Source of the DNA: Lepas anatifera
Lineage: Eukaryota > Arthropoda > Thecostraca > Lepadidae
Assembly: GCA_034440635.1 (NCBI GenBank)
Contig: JAOTON010002229.1
Location: forward strand, 682,001-746,000
Reading direction: 5' to 3'
DNA length: 64,000 nt
The position numbers and the translations under genes are program-made. Every line of letters starts with the position of its first letter. The stretch's first letter is position 1. Under the pieces are notes generated by a model. It was given only the letters and a program-made list of their open reading frames with translations, did not search any database and was not told where the DNA came from. Positions 1 to 10,255 of this stretch are shown here, one piece after another.

Positions 1-1302
1 CCCAACAAGCATATTCAAATATCTAACTTGTGTAATGATCTCATACTCATGTTTATCCAGCGCTTTCGATACCGCACACTGCACAAGCGCGTAGTCCATA
101 TATCCACCCACGTGCGCACGTCTCCTACACCTGTCCTCCCTCACCCCACCAGCAAACACGACCATCAACATTCTCAGCGCTACACATGTCGACCCCTCCC
201 CACCGAGGCTTCTGCTCGGCGTCAGAGATGCCCAGCGTGACCTCTCTAACCTCTGTGCCCGCAGGCAAGCGACACCCAGCGGATGGCGGCCGCTGATTGG
301 TGGAACCGCGTTCACTTGCATTGTGAGAAGATCAGCAGAAATGTTTCCATGCAATTGAGAAAGCCTTAAACCATTGACCAAAAGATGTATTAACACTATA
401 TTTAAAGAAAAATCCTAGCGACAATTTTCCCTCTATTGGCTTGATTATCTGCTCTACCATCCGGGGCTGCTCTTCGGTACAGGTGGGGCGGCGGCGGAGT
501 CAGCACCATGGCTAACCGACGGTCAGGTTCGCTCGGCTGAGCATGGAGAGGGGTGGGGCGCGGCTCGAAAGTAACCGAGGGAAAGGGGAGAGCGACGTAT
601 GTATGTATGTACATAAAACTAAACTTAGCCGTTGGATGAGAGAGTGGGAACTTATAAAGAACGCTGCCGAAGCACAACCAGATAGTATCCCACAACAGGG
701 TACCACGTGCTACTTTTCTCCGTGTTGGATGGTGAAAAGATACAAGACGTAGTTCGGGACTCAAAGTATGATCGATGTTTTAGTGTATTTCACCTTTTGA
801 AAAATCACTGAGGAATTTCTAAAGTTAATAGGGGTGCCCAGATTCGAAAACTGTCAATTACGACAGCGTGAAGAGAACCATTGTCTTATAAATACTGCAC
901 TACAGCCCCCTTAAACACATGCTACCAAGTTGCACTGCTTAATATAAAAAGTACTAGGAGACCAGGCATTCCACGTCCAGATTTAGAAATCCACACCCCA
1001 GCCCTGGATGAAATTTTAAAGCTTGGTTTGGCTTGGCACTGAATATCTACCTGAAAACATGCTCTTAAAGAATTGAATATTTTTCAAAACAAATGTAGAA
1101 TAAGTGAAAGTGGAGGAACGATATATTGTTAGAGCTTTAATTAACAGTTAGAGCTTTAGCCGAGTGGGAACACCCATTTAGCGGTATGGGCAACAATCAC
1201 TCAAGAAGCTACAGCATCAACATAAAAGCTAGCATTATTATGATAATTAGTTTCATGACTGGAGATCTCTTCTCGACCCAGGGGGCCCTGGGTAGGTCAA
1301 CG
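1..1302. other. Flank with no recognised gene
   Basis: Mixed-composition DNA downstream of VPS45. Short open frames exist but none resembles a known protein or shows plausible exon boundaries. Confidence 0.5.
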
Positions 1303-1397
1303 CTGGCACGGTAATACAAGCTCCATGCAAAGCCTATGGGAGACTCAAAATCCAGGGGGTCCTGACCCCCCAACCCCCCCAGGATTTCCACCCATGA
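1303..1397 (+). repeat. Short interspersed repeat, copy 1 of 3
   Basis: About 95 bp beginning CTGGCACGGTAATACAAGC and continuing through a GGGAGAC...AAAATCCAGG core into a C-rich stretch. Clearly related copies lie at 2195-2293 (same strand) and 48745-48843 (opposite strand). No terminal inverted repeats or target duplication were identified, so the class is unknown. Confidence 0.75.
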
Positions 1398-2194
1398 TTA
1401 GTTTCCTGACCACTTCAAGTTCAGCCCAGAGAGTTCTCCTCAATGTACGAGAGATACTGTGATGTCGACACTTCCGGCTGTTTCTCAAATAGCCTTCCTC
1501 CACGCGTGTTCCGCTGAATATTTCATCAATAAATTTCGGGCTGATATTTTGTATGAGCCGTCATGATCTAAATTAGGGTAGATGAAAGAAACAAACGCTA
1601 TTACTATGTGGAAGACAGTCCCTCAAACCGCCCGATACCACACACAAAACTGCGTTCTGTTTTGTCTGTATCCGAGCCGCTGTTTATGTCGTTACTAAGT
1701 GTTTCATAAATGCTATCATTTAACTCCGTCAATAAATCCTAACTAAATAGTTATACTTGCAAAACATCCGAACGTGGTCACTAAAAATACATCAAGGATT
1801 TCTAACAAATTTTAGGGTATATGACAAAAAACATCATACATATGTATATATTGCTCGCAAGATATAATGGCCAGTTGAGCCCTGGCAAGTTTTTTAGATT
1901 TCGATTAGATATTTCGGAAAAGTTTAATGGTATTTTCAATAGGCTTGTGTAAAGTTGAAGCACAGGACATTAAGCGCGGGTGGCGGGGGGGGGCGTGAGG
2001 GGGGACGGAGGTGGGGCATTTTGTGTTTGTGGGTAGCCGGGGGAGTTTGGTGACTAAGGGACCTAGACGGGTTTTTTGGGGCCGGGGGGTATGGGCGGGT
2101 GGTCCGGGTTGTAGGGGGCCCCTGGTTTAGATTGAGGGGGGGTGGGTGGCCGCGTTTTGGCCCGGGCCGTGGAGGGCGGGGCGGGGGGTTAAAA
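1398..2194. other. No gene; contains a G-rich strand-biased tract
   Basis: No coding signal. Positions 1975-2190 are strongly G-rich on the plus strand with several runs of six or more G. Confidence 0.5.
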
Positions 2195-2293
2195 CTGGCA
2201 CGGCAACACAAGCCCTATACAAAGCCGATGGAAGACCCAAAATCCGGGGGGATATTGACCTCCCGATTCCCCCTTTCCGATCTCCACTCACGC
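2195..2293 (+). repeat. Short interspersed repeat, copy 2 of 3
   Basis: Related to the copy at 1303-1397: CTGGCACGGCAACACAAGCC, then the AAAATCCGGGGG core and a C-rich end. Confidence 0.75.
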
Positions 2294-3069
2294 ATTTAAC
2301 ATGCGAAAGAAATTGATGACATTCACTGGTGATATGTTTGTCTATACACCAGCACAATTGTATCATATTCCTTTAGAATGAATACAAAACACTGGTTTGT
2401 TCCACAAGGCCGAATTTCTCACGGGATACATATATAACACTGGCGGTTCCGTCGGTTGCCACGCACCTCAGAGGTCGTTGTGCGTGTTCTTTTGTTTTCA
2501 CTTGACACGTCCACGCTGCTTTGCGCTTTTCCTGTCACAATGACGACACCCTTTGCGAGGGTTTCCTCTCCGGTGTCGATTTGTTTCTGCTTGACGCGAT
2601 CCACTTAGCTGTAAGTATTTTGCCAATGAACCTGCCTCACGTCTGATGTCACTCGGGGTGGATCCACTTATTCGGGTCTCGCGCGCAGTGGAGGGGGTCC
2701 TACAGTGCCCCCCACTTATTTTTCCGAGGTGGCCGGAGAGCCGTTCACCACCAGAAACTGCTACTTGGCTACGTTTGAGAGAATTAATGAGTGCATTGAT
2801 TAATGAAAGATTTTTTTAATAGGTTAGTTCATTTCTTATATACGGGTCATTTTATGCAAAATCGTTCAAAAAGTTTATTCATAGTCTCCGATTTCGATGA
2901 AATTTAGTGGAGAGATTTCTTAGTGGATATATAGTGGATAGATTCTTTGCGCCCTACCATCTATGACCCTGGTATGCCTTTAGCTTATTACCGTCTTTTT
3001 CGCGCATAATCGTGGCATTTCCAAATAGATCTTGGCATGGCAAATATTTGACATTTATAACCTCGTTTG
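2294..3069. other. No recognised feature
   Basis: No supported gene or repeat boundary was found. Confidence 0.4.
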
Positions 3070-3595
3070 ACCTTAAAGATATTGACCTAGGGGTCATTCC
3101 ACCATAAATCGACCAAGGCAAAAACCCTACTATTTTTATTTCCTCCAAAATTGGTATATGGGGGCTCACAAGGGCGTAGAATCCACCTATGTTACCAAAA
3201 AAATTATTTAAAAATTGGTTTGAGAGAAATGGCCTCCGGCAATTTCTGAAGGTCATTACACAGGCATTGATTAGAATGCCTATAGCTCCAAAATTTTTCA
3301 AGTGATTTCTAAAAAAATTGATAGTTTTAGGATTTAAATTCTACGGGCAACATTTTAGCTGTCTTCAATTTTAAATTCAAACAAAAAATTTTTAGTGACA
3401 TCATGACCTAGTTTTATAACAGTGACCTTGAACCGGAGTACAGTGAAATTCAAAAATTCTCTTGAAAGTGTTTTGAATATCGTAGTAGTCTTTCATAAAA
3501 TGGCTTTCGAAATGCATATACTACTTTTAGCTTCATATATATAACACTAGGTGTCACCGTGGAGCTATGCTATCGTAACTCATGTTCTAATTAAC
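3070..3595 (+). repeat. Interspersed repeat, inverted partner of 9735-10255
   Basis: The stretch starting at the GACCTAGGGGTCATTCCACC motif and ending near the CTATCGTAACTCA motif matches the reverse complement of 9735-10255 along most of its length with indels. By eye it is roughly two-thirds identical. It has AGGTCA-type half-sites and no coding potential. Probably an old non-autonomous element. Confidence 0.75.
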
Positions 3596-4051
3596 TTGCA
3601 ACTTTAAAATAAAAACATTTAAAGAAGCAAAATCTAGCAGTCAACCTAGAGTTGAAAAATTTTAACACAAGCACAGGAATAGAGGGTTCGACTCCCCTAT
3701 TTTGAATTTACATTATTGTCCCTTTGGGAATGAACTTAGCTGTTGTAAATGTCATGCATGATTGTTTGGATAATTGTACATCTTTTGAAAATAAATGTGT
3801 TCCCTTCACATTGAATCTCTGAACTATGATGTCATTTCCAGAAGCATTTAACCCGTGCCCCACCGGAGGTCCGGCGCCACCTTCGCCCCACTGGGGGGCC
3901 ATCAATGCCCCCTAACTCCGAAAATATAGAAGTTAGCGCAAAGCTGCAAAAGACATTAGAAAGCTCATGTGAATTCAGTAGGATTTTACTAACACGTCTA
4001 AGCGCTCAGGTCTGTGTTTTGACTTCCAGAGGTCAAGTTATGTCACAATAG

Positions 4052-6370
4052 CATGCACCTACAAATGACCGACTGGACACCGATGTTCGAGTGCCACGAG
4101 ATTGACACTGAGTGGGAGATGTTTCGTTTAATATTTTTGCAACAACTTGACCTAGTCGCGCCTGTTCGTAGTTTCAAAAGTAGAGTCTGCAAATGTATGA
4201 CGCCACCACTAAGTGCTCAAACACATCAGCTGATACAGCGCCGTGGCATCGCATTAGTCTGTAACGACAGGGATAGATATAAGCAGATAAATAGAGAGTA
4301 CAGAGCAGCGATCCGTGCCGACACATACGCTTATTACCAACGTGAAATCAACGCAGGCGGGAAGCACCGACTTTGGCACATTTTGAAACCTGTAATCGGA
4401 CGTAAGAGGGCGCAAGGGGAGACACTGAACGTTACACCCGACGCGTCGAACGACTATTATGTATCAATAGGCCCCATCACAGCAGCGAGTGTGCCAGCTC
4501 CCACTGCCGCTGTTCCGGTACGCCTACCGAGAGTATCCACCAGCTCATTCAAAGTGCATCCCATTGAATTTCAGACTTTGCAAGCGACTGTGCAGACGAT
4601 GAAAGCTTCCACATCCTTAGGAAATGACGGGCTGAGCATTGCAATGTTCCAAAAATTATTTCCGGGTCTCGGCTATTCACTACTCGATTTAGTTAACACC
4701 AGTCTCACCACCGGCCAAATTCCTTCAGCATGGAAATATGCTTTGGTCACAACAATTCCCAAAGGCAAAGTTTCAGATGATCCAGCCCAAACCCGACCTA
4801 TCTCCATTCTTCCGGCAATTATGAAATTAGTAGAACGTATTGTTCAGGTACAAACAATAGAATATCTGGAAACAAGTCATCATTTGGCAAATTCTCAGCA
4901 CGGTTATCGAAAACTACATTCAGCAGAGACGGCACTACATGTAGTGACCGACCAGGCTCTCAGGAGAATGGATAGGGGTGAAATTTCTATTTTGGTCTTG
5001 TTGGATCTCTCAAAATGCTTTGACGTTGTGGCCCATGGCAAACTGCTAGAAAAGCTCACTCTTTACGGAATCGAAAATGAATGGTTCAAAAATTATCTCG
5101 CTGGTCACACTCAACAAGTTCTAATTCGCACCGAAAACGGGAACGAAACAGTTTTCAAGTCGAAATCCAAAAACAATCTGCTCGGAATTTTCCAGCGGGG
5201 AAGTTTGTCCTGCATTCTATACATGCTCTTCGCCAACGACCTCGGCCTTTATGTGCAGGACAACGTAACTGTAGTGCAGTTTGCCGACGATACCCAGGTA
5301 CTCGTCACAGGACACAAAAATGACATCCAGGGACTTATTGAGCGGATGGAGTGCGCGCTCTCATCAATTTTCCAGTGGTTTTGCCACAATGGCATGAAGG
5401 TAAATGCCAATAAGACACAGAAGGTCATGCTCGGAACTCCAGCAATGCTCAGAACGCTAGCAAGCATCAGCATTCAGTTTTGCGGAAAAACAATAAACGA
5501 TTCCAAAGTCGTCAAAAATTTGGGCGTAATGATCGACAGACGTCTTAGCTTTGAGGCACATATCAATTCGGTTTACAGTAGATGCACGGGTATATTAATT
5601 GCTTTGAGCCACACACAACATGTAATACCGAGACGTGCTAGTTCAAGCTTTGTACAGGCTTTAGTGCTATCCATAGAACGGTACTGTCTGTCCGTGTATG
5701 GCGCGTGTGGTGCTAGCCAGACCCGCCGCATACAGAAGGTTATCAACTTCTGCGCGCGTGTGACGAGCGGCCGTAGACGCAGTAATCACGTGGCGGATGT
5801 TATTCGTGAGTTGCGCTGGATGCGAGCTGATCAGCTAATCGAGTACCACATAGTCTGTGCACTACACTCGGCTGTAACCACCGGCACGCCGGCGTACATC
5901 GCAGAAACCATCGCAGCAGCTGCCAACGTCCTTCACGAGCACGACACGCGCCGGTCGCAAAATCTCACCCTGCCGCGAATTAGAACTGAAGCAGGCCGGA
6001 GAAGACTCAACTACCGAGGAGTTCAGATGTATAACGAGCTGAACATTAATGGGACTCTGCCGTTTCGTGCCGCAGTGAGAGCTATTTTATTGTCACGGTG
6101 ATAGCGATTCTTCTTAACACATGTCATTCCATGGTTAGGCTTTTAAGTGTCTCGCTACGTCTAGGGCTTTTATTTTATTTTCCAGGTATTTGTTTTAGGA
6201 AAATTTACTGTTTTTATGTCCCTAAGCTTGTTGATAGATTTCCTTACGAATGCGTGAATGACGGTGTGATGAGTCTTGTACCCACTTTTAGATTTCGTTT
6301 TAAAAAACTTGACGTGTCGAGTGAAAAACCATGTTGAATGGATCTCAGACAAAATAAACTACTACTACTT
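4052..6370 (+). mobile_element. 5'-truncated CR1-like non-LTR retrotransposon
   Basis: The insertion is flanked by CAATAG at 4046-4051 and again at 6371-6376, a 6-bp target duplication inside a family II TTAA element. It starts abruptly inside ORF2, so there is no endonuclease domain. After the ORF there is a roughly 260-bp 3' UTR ending in AATAAA and a short ACT/CTA-type repeat tail (6358-6370), as is usual for CR1/jockey-like elements. Confidence 0.88.
4053..6101 (+). CDS. Reverse transcriptase ORF2 fragment of a CR1-like retrotransposon (682 codons)
   Basis: This open frame encodes the reverse transcriptase and C-terminal part of a non-LTR retrotransposon polyprotein, which would copy element RNA at a nicked target. 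Motifs in order: RPIS (residues 249-252), HGYR (283-286), DLSKCFD (318-324) and the catalytic box FADD (410-413, in place of the usual YADD). The turn motif normally reading QGS is altered to QRGS (381-384) and the following stretch is atypical. This suggests an inactive enzyme even though the frame has no stop. The N-terminal endonuclease is absent, and the first ATG lies one base inside the insertion boundary, so this start is unlikely to be natural. Spliced host use is not suggested. Confidence 0.92.
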   Translation: MHLQMTDWTPMFECHEIDTEWEMFRLIFLQQLDLVAPVRSFKSRVCKCMTPPLSAQTHQLIQRRGIALVCNDRDRYKQINREYRAAIRADTYAYYQREINAGGKHRLWHILKPVIGRKRAQGETLNVTPDASNDYYVSIGPITAASVPAPTAAVPVRLPRVSTSSFKVHPIEFQTLQATVQTMKASTSLGNDGLSIAMFQKLFPGLGYSLLDLVNTSLTTGQIPSAWKYALVTTIPKGKVSDDPAQTRPISILPAIMKLVERIVQVQTIEYLETSHHLANSQHGYRKLHSAETALHVVTDQALRRMDRGEISILVLLDLSKCFDVVAHGKLLEKLTLYGIENEWFKNYLAGHTQQVLIRTENGNETVFKSKSKNNLLGIFQRGSLSCILYMLFANDLGLYVQDNVTVVQFADDTQVLVTGHKNDIQGLIERMECALSSIFQWFCHNGMKVNANKTQKVMLGTPAMLRTLASISIQFCGKTINDSKVVKNLGVMIDRRLSFEAHINSVYSRCTGILIALSHTQHVIPRRASSSFVQALVLSIERYCLSVYGACGASQTRRIQKVINFCARVTSGRRRSNHVADVIRELRWMRADQLIEYHIVCALHSAVTTGTPAYIAETIAAAANVLHEHDTRRSQNLTLPRIRTEAGRRRLNYRGVQMYNELNINGTLPFRAAVRAILLSR

Positions 6371-7201
6371 CAATAGGCTGTTTCCAGTAAAACATGCAAT
6401 CCTTAAGAAGCCTGAGCATAGCTCTCACGCCATTAGAGCTATTGAGATCTAGCAAAACTCATTTGGCACGAAAATGCCAGGACTTCCTCCGCTATGTGGA
6501 ACATAAAGTCCTCCCGCCATTGGTTTGACCTCCAAAGGGTACCTCGTGACTTAATATGACCTGAGGTCTCGAAAGGTGAGAAAGTGATTGTGTTGTATAT
6601 GAAATGAAAACTAGTGACGAGACATATACGATGACCTTCGATTTAGTGTTGCAGCTTAATTAGGTCAAAATTTATCGTCAAAATTCTGTTTTAGATCTCT
6701 GGTGACCTCTGATGATCTCAAATAGGCCAAAGGGCAATATCGCCTCTGGGATCCATGAAAGGGTGTCCAAGAACGCTTGTCTGAGCAAACTGAGCATTTG
6801 CGACTATGTTCTGACTCTTAGCTCATAAGACAGCTTTTCCCATGATTTTTCTATGGAAGAGATTACCTGGTGACCTGACCTCAGGTCCCCAAATCGAAAA
6901 ATCCCAAAGATAAACTTTGTAGACTCCGGAGGGGTCATGAAGTGTCGAAAGTTTTAAATCGATCGGCTTAGAAATATAGCTATGGTAGAGCTCAAAAGCT
7001 TAAGTTAGGTGACCTTGGTTGACCTCGCCTGGTGACCTGACCTAGGGTGACCCGGGGTAATAAATTTCAGGGATGATGGGAAAGTAATGGGGTCAGAGGA
7101 AAACCTTCAACCACGGTGCTTCCCCTCGCTGTTTTTCTGTTGTTCCGAAAAAAACTTAGGGGGACCACCGATTTTATTATTCTAGGTGGGGCGAGGGTTA
7201 A

Positions 7202-7514
7202 GGAAGATTTTTTTTTGGGAGAGGGGCTTTGTGTTGCATTCCCCCGGAAGTAGCTTAAATTTAAAACATGGTATGACCTTAGTTCGGCTTTTATAGCCTT
7301 TGGTAATCTCATGGGGCATTTTCAAACGTGTTTAAACTTGCCCTATGGTAATGTCGGAGTGAATTTTGCTCAGCATACTCATTATTTTAGCTTGTTTATA
7401 ATAAAGAAGTTTTAGGCAGTAAACACACATCATGGGTGATTTTTAGTGGTGCATTGCAATGCATGGGACTGGTTCAGAGCTCAAAAGTACTCCTTAGAAG
7501 TGAAAATAACTAGT
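7202..7514. other. No recognised feature
   Basis: Short unassigned stretch between a TTAA element and a tandem repeat. Confidence 0.4.
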
Positions 7515-8115
7515 TCAAGTGTCCACATCATTTAAATGGACTATTCACAAGCCATTCTGAATCATTTACGCCAAATTAATGAGTTTCTAATCATCTGTAA
7601 GTGCTTACACCTCCCTCAAGGTCAAATTATTTCAAAGATCGAAAAAGTCAAATCCGTATTGAAAGAAAAACTTCTTGTTCAGTGTCTTTTTCATGCCAAT
7701 TGACTATTTGTAAGAAATTTTGCATCATTTACGCCAAATGTTTGCTTCATCATCTGTTATTGCTTACCCTTCATTCAAGGTCAAATAATGTCAAATTTTA
7801 AAAAAGGTCAAGCCCATATAACATGCAACCAACTAGTTTAGTGTCCATATCATTCAAATTCACTATTCATAAACCATTATGCATCATTTACGCCAAGTTT
7901 GCCACTTTATCTGTTATTGCTTACCCCTTTCCAGGTAAAATAAGGTCACAGGTCGAAAAAGGTCAGGTCCGTATCGGACGCAACTCAAATAATTCGGCGT
8001 TCATCTCATTTAGAAATACCGAATTGAAACACGCATCTGTAGTCTTTATTCGACACATATTTATCACTGAGGTCACGCAAGGTCAAATCAAGGTCATTGA
8101 ATGTCAAAAAGGTCA
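7515..8115 (+). repeat. Tandem repeat of about 160 bp, 3-4 diverged copies
   Basis: Copies begin near 7519, 7682, 7841 and 7997 (spacing 156-163 bp). Each opens with a GTGTCCATATC-like box, then (in the first three) CATCATTTACGCCAA, CATCTGTTATTGCTTAC and an AAGGTCAAAT box. The array runs up to the TTAA of the next element, so it may be a satellite fragment or part of a larger repeat. Confidence 0.75.
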
Positions 8116-9318
8116 TTAACCCTTGCCCCGGTGGCGGGTACGAGCCACCTTCGCCCTGGTGGGGGGGGCTAAAAAGACCCCCATGATCTCAAAAACTAAG
8201 AGAGCTAGAAAAAAGCGCAAAACGGCAATCGAAAGCTCTTCGAAAATGATATCGAAAATACTTCAGTCATTTTTCTTGTCAGGTCAATATCAAGGTCACC
8301 AGAGGTCAAAACAGGTCAAAATCGCTAATATGATGTGTACTAAGAAAACCTCATATATCTCAGAAACTATGACAGCTAGAAACATTTTTCTAACACCATT
8401 CGAAAGCTCTTGAGATTCGCGTTCATCCCAGTGACATTCATTTTCGTGTCAGGTCAACGCCTAGGGAGCTACAGGTCACTAAATATTGGGCATATTCTTG
8501 GGAATGTCCATAGCCACCCATGCATAAGGGCGTTTACTTTTTCGCTAATAGCTTCCAAACCAAACAAGATACAGCCATAGTTTATGCACCATTGCAATCC
8601 TCTCGTCAATACGAATCGAATGATATATGATATTGCTATGCCAGGTCAAATTTAAGAATTTGACCTGACCCAGGTCAACGGTCTGACCCAACTTGACCTG
8701 GTATAGTCATGATGTATATCATTTGACTTCCAGTGACTATACAAACACTTTGGTGACAAAATAAAAGTTTTATCTTATCTTATTCAAATTTTATAGAGAA
8801 AAACACCAAAAAATGTTTATTTGACCTAAGGTGACCTTTTAAAGGTCATAAGTCAAAAATTTTGGCATCAGCTTCAGAAATGGGCTAAGAGCAAGTCGCA
8901 ACCGATGCGTTGAAGTTGATTCCATCCATACTTACTGAGAAAAGCTCATTTCGTGATTTTCCCCATGTATTGACAATGGGGAGGTCATGCTCTGCACATG
9001 ACCTTAGGTCACCAATATCAAAAATCCCGGAACAAATGTTGTAGCTCCTGGTGGGCCCAATATGTGGTATGAGTTTCAACTTGATCGATTAAACCTTCTT
9101 TTAGTTATGCGGTCCTAAGTATTTTTTGAGGTGAGGTCACTTCACCTGGCCTGATGATCTGACCTGATATGACCTTGAGCCAAAATTTTCAGGAAATATG
9201 TAAACATGATGAAGAAACAGCTAGACTAAGTTTGGCGGCGCTGCGCGCCGCCGTTTTTTGGTCACTTCGGAAAAACCCGACGGGGGTCTAAAAAGACCCC
9301 CACCCGGGCGAAGGTTAA
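8116..9318 (+). mobile_element. TTAA element, family I (piggyBac-type MITE), copy 1
   Basis: Body 8120-9314 (1195 bp) between TTAA at 8116-8119 and 9315-9318. The terminal repeats TTAACCCTTGCCCCGGTGG and TTAACCTTCGCCCGGGTGG match at 16 of 19 positions. A subterminal hairpin with arms GGGGGTCT and loop AAAA lies at 9284-9303. No transposase is encoded. I count about 19 AGGTCA or TGACCT hexamers in the body, where roughly one would be expected. A nearly identical inverted copy is at 22519-23722. Confidence 0.9.
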
Positions 9319-9734
9319 AGGTCTAACCTCATAAAGGTGATCCTCGAACGCTGGAAAAACATAGCCTGGGCTAGTTCATGAGCAAATGCTGCAAAATAAC
9401 GATGGGAGACAGGACCATTCACGTGAAAACGGGTACAGGCGCCCAAATGATTGCAACATGCCTCCACTCCTGAGTTCATAACTATGTGACCTTGAAGGGT
9501 AAGAACAATTATTTGCAAGATGTCCGCAATGAACGCGTCAGAGGCTATACAACATTTCAAGACACTAACTTAAGAAGCTCGTTTTCAATTCTTGAAAAAC
9601 CTGAGGGGGTTTCAACACCCCCCTTTGTACGTGTAAGGGTTAACACCCCCTATGGCGTTGACGGGAACGAAATTGGTTGAAAAATCCATGGCGCCCCTCT
9701 TAAATTCGGACGTTCCGTCGTCACTGGCCGTGAG
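9319..9734. other. Probable orphan end of another TTAA element
   Basis: Positions 9589-9641 carry GAAAAACCTGAGGGGG, a G/C-armed hairpin and then ...GGGTTAA, the same end architecture as the other TTAA families here. The matching left end was not found. The rest is unassigned. Confidence 0.5.
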
Positions 9735-10255
9735 TTACGATGGTACAGCTCCATAGTGGCGCCTAGTGTCATGTTTCGGAAGTAAGAAGTAGTATATTTA
9801 GTGCGAAAGCCATATTTTTATTACTTTACCCAAAAGAGTATTTTCAAAGGTAAAAATGCTTTAACACGAATTTATAGATTTCACTGTACTGCGGGTCAAG
9901 GTCACCGTTCAAAAACTAGGTCACGAGATCATAACGTCAATTTTGCAGAAATATAAAATCGAAGATAGCCAACTTTAACTATGCTAAATGGTGAACAAAA
10001 ATGTAAAACATCGTTACAATCATTAAAAAATGGCAGGACTATAGGCTTTCAAAACAATGCCTACATGGTGACCCTTGAAAAATGCTGGAGGTTATATCTG
10101 CAATACCAAATTTTCAAATAATTTTTTGGACGCCATGGTTAGATTCTACATCTTTGAAACCCCCTTGACACCAATTTCGGAAAGAATCAAAAATAGAAGG
10201 CTTTTATTTTTCGAAATGTTTGGTCGATTTATGGTGGAATGACCCCTAGGTCAAT
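9735..10255 (-). repeat. Interspersed repeat, inverted partner of 3070-3595
   Basis: The reverse complement of this stretch aligns with 3070-3595, sharing the TGACCTAGGGGTCATTCCAC box at one end and the TCGTAACTCA box at the other. Non-coding. Confidence 0.75.

Larger units (their letters stand above)
3849..7201 (-). mobile_element. TTAA element, family II (piggyBac-type MITE), split by a retrotransposon
   Basis: TTAA at 3849-3852 and 7198-7201 bounds an element whose two pieces (3853-4051 and 6371-7197) match, in reverse orientation, the family II copies at 30509-31521 and 42480-43505. The ends read TTAACCCGTGCCCCACC and, from the other side, TTAACCCTCGCCCCACC. A GGGGGGCCATCAATGCCCCC subterminal palindrome follows the left end. 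It is diverged and non-coding, with many AGGTCA/TGACCT half-sites. A CR1-like element occupies 4052-6370. Confidence 0.85.

Noticed and set aside
402..764. 120-codon minus-strand open frame near the left edge
   Set aside because: Low-complexity proline/serine/arginine composition, overlapping open frames on the other strand, no recognised domain.
8116..9318. CRISPR-like array because of spaced AGGTCA repeats
   Set aside because: The repeats are 6 bp, irregularly spaced, in both orientations, and within a TTAA-flanked element in an animal genome.
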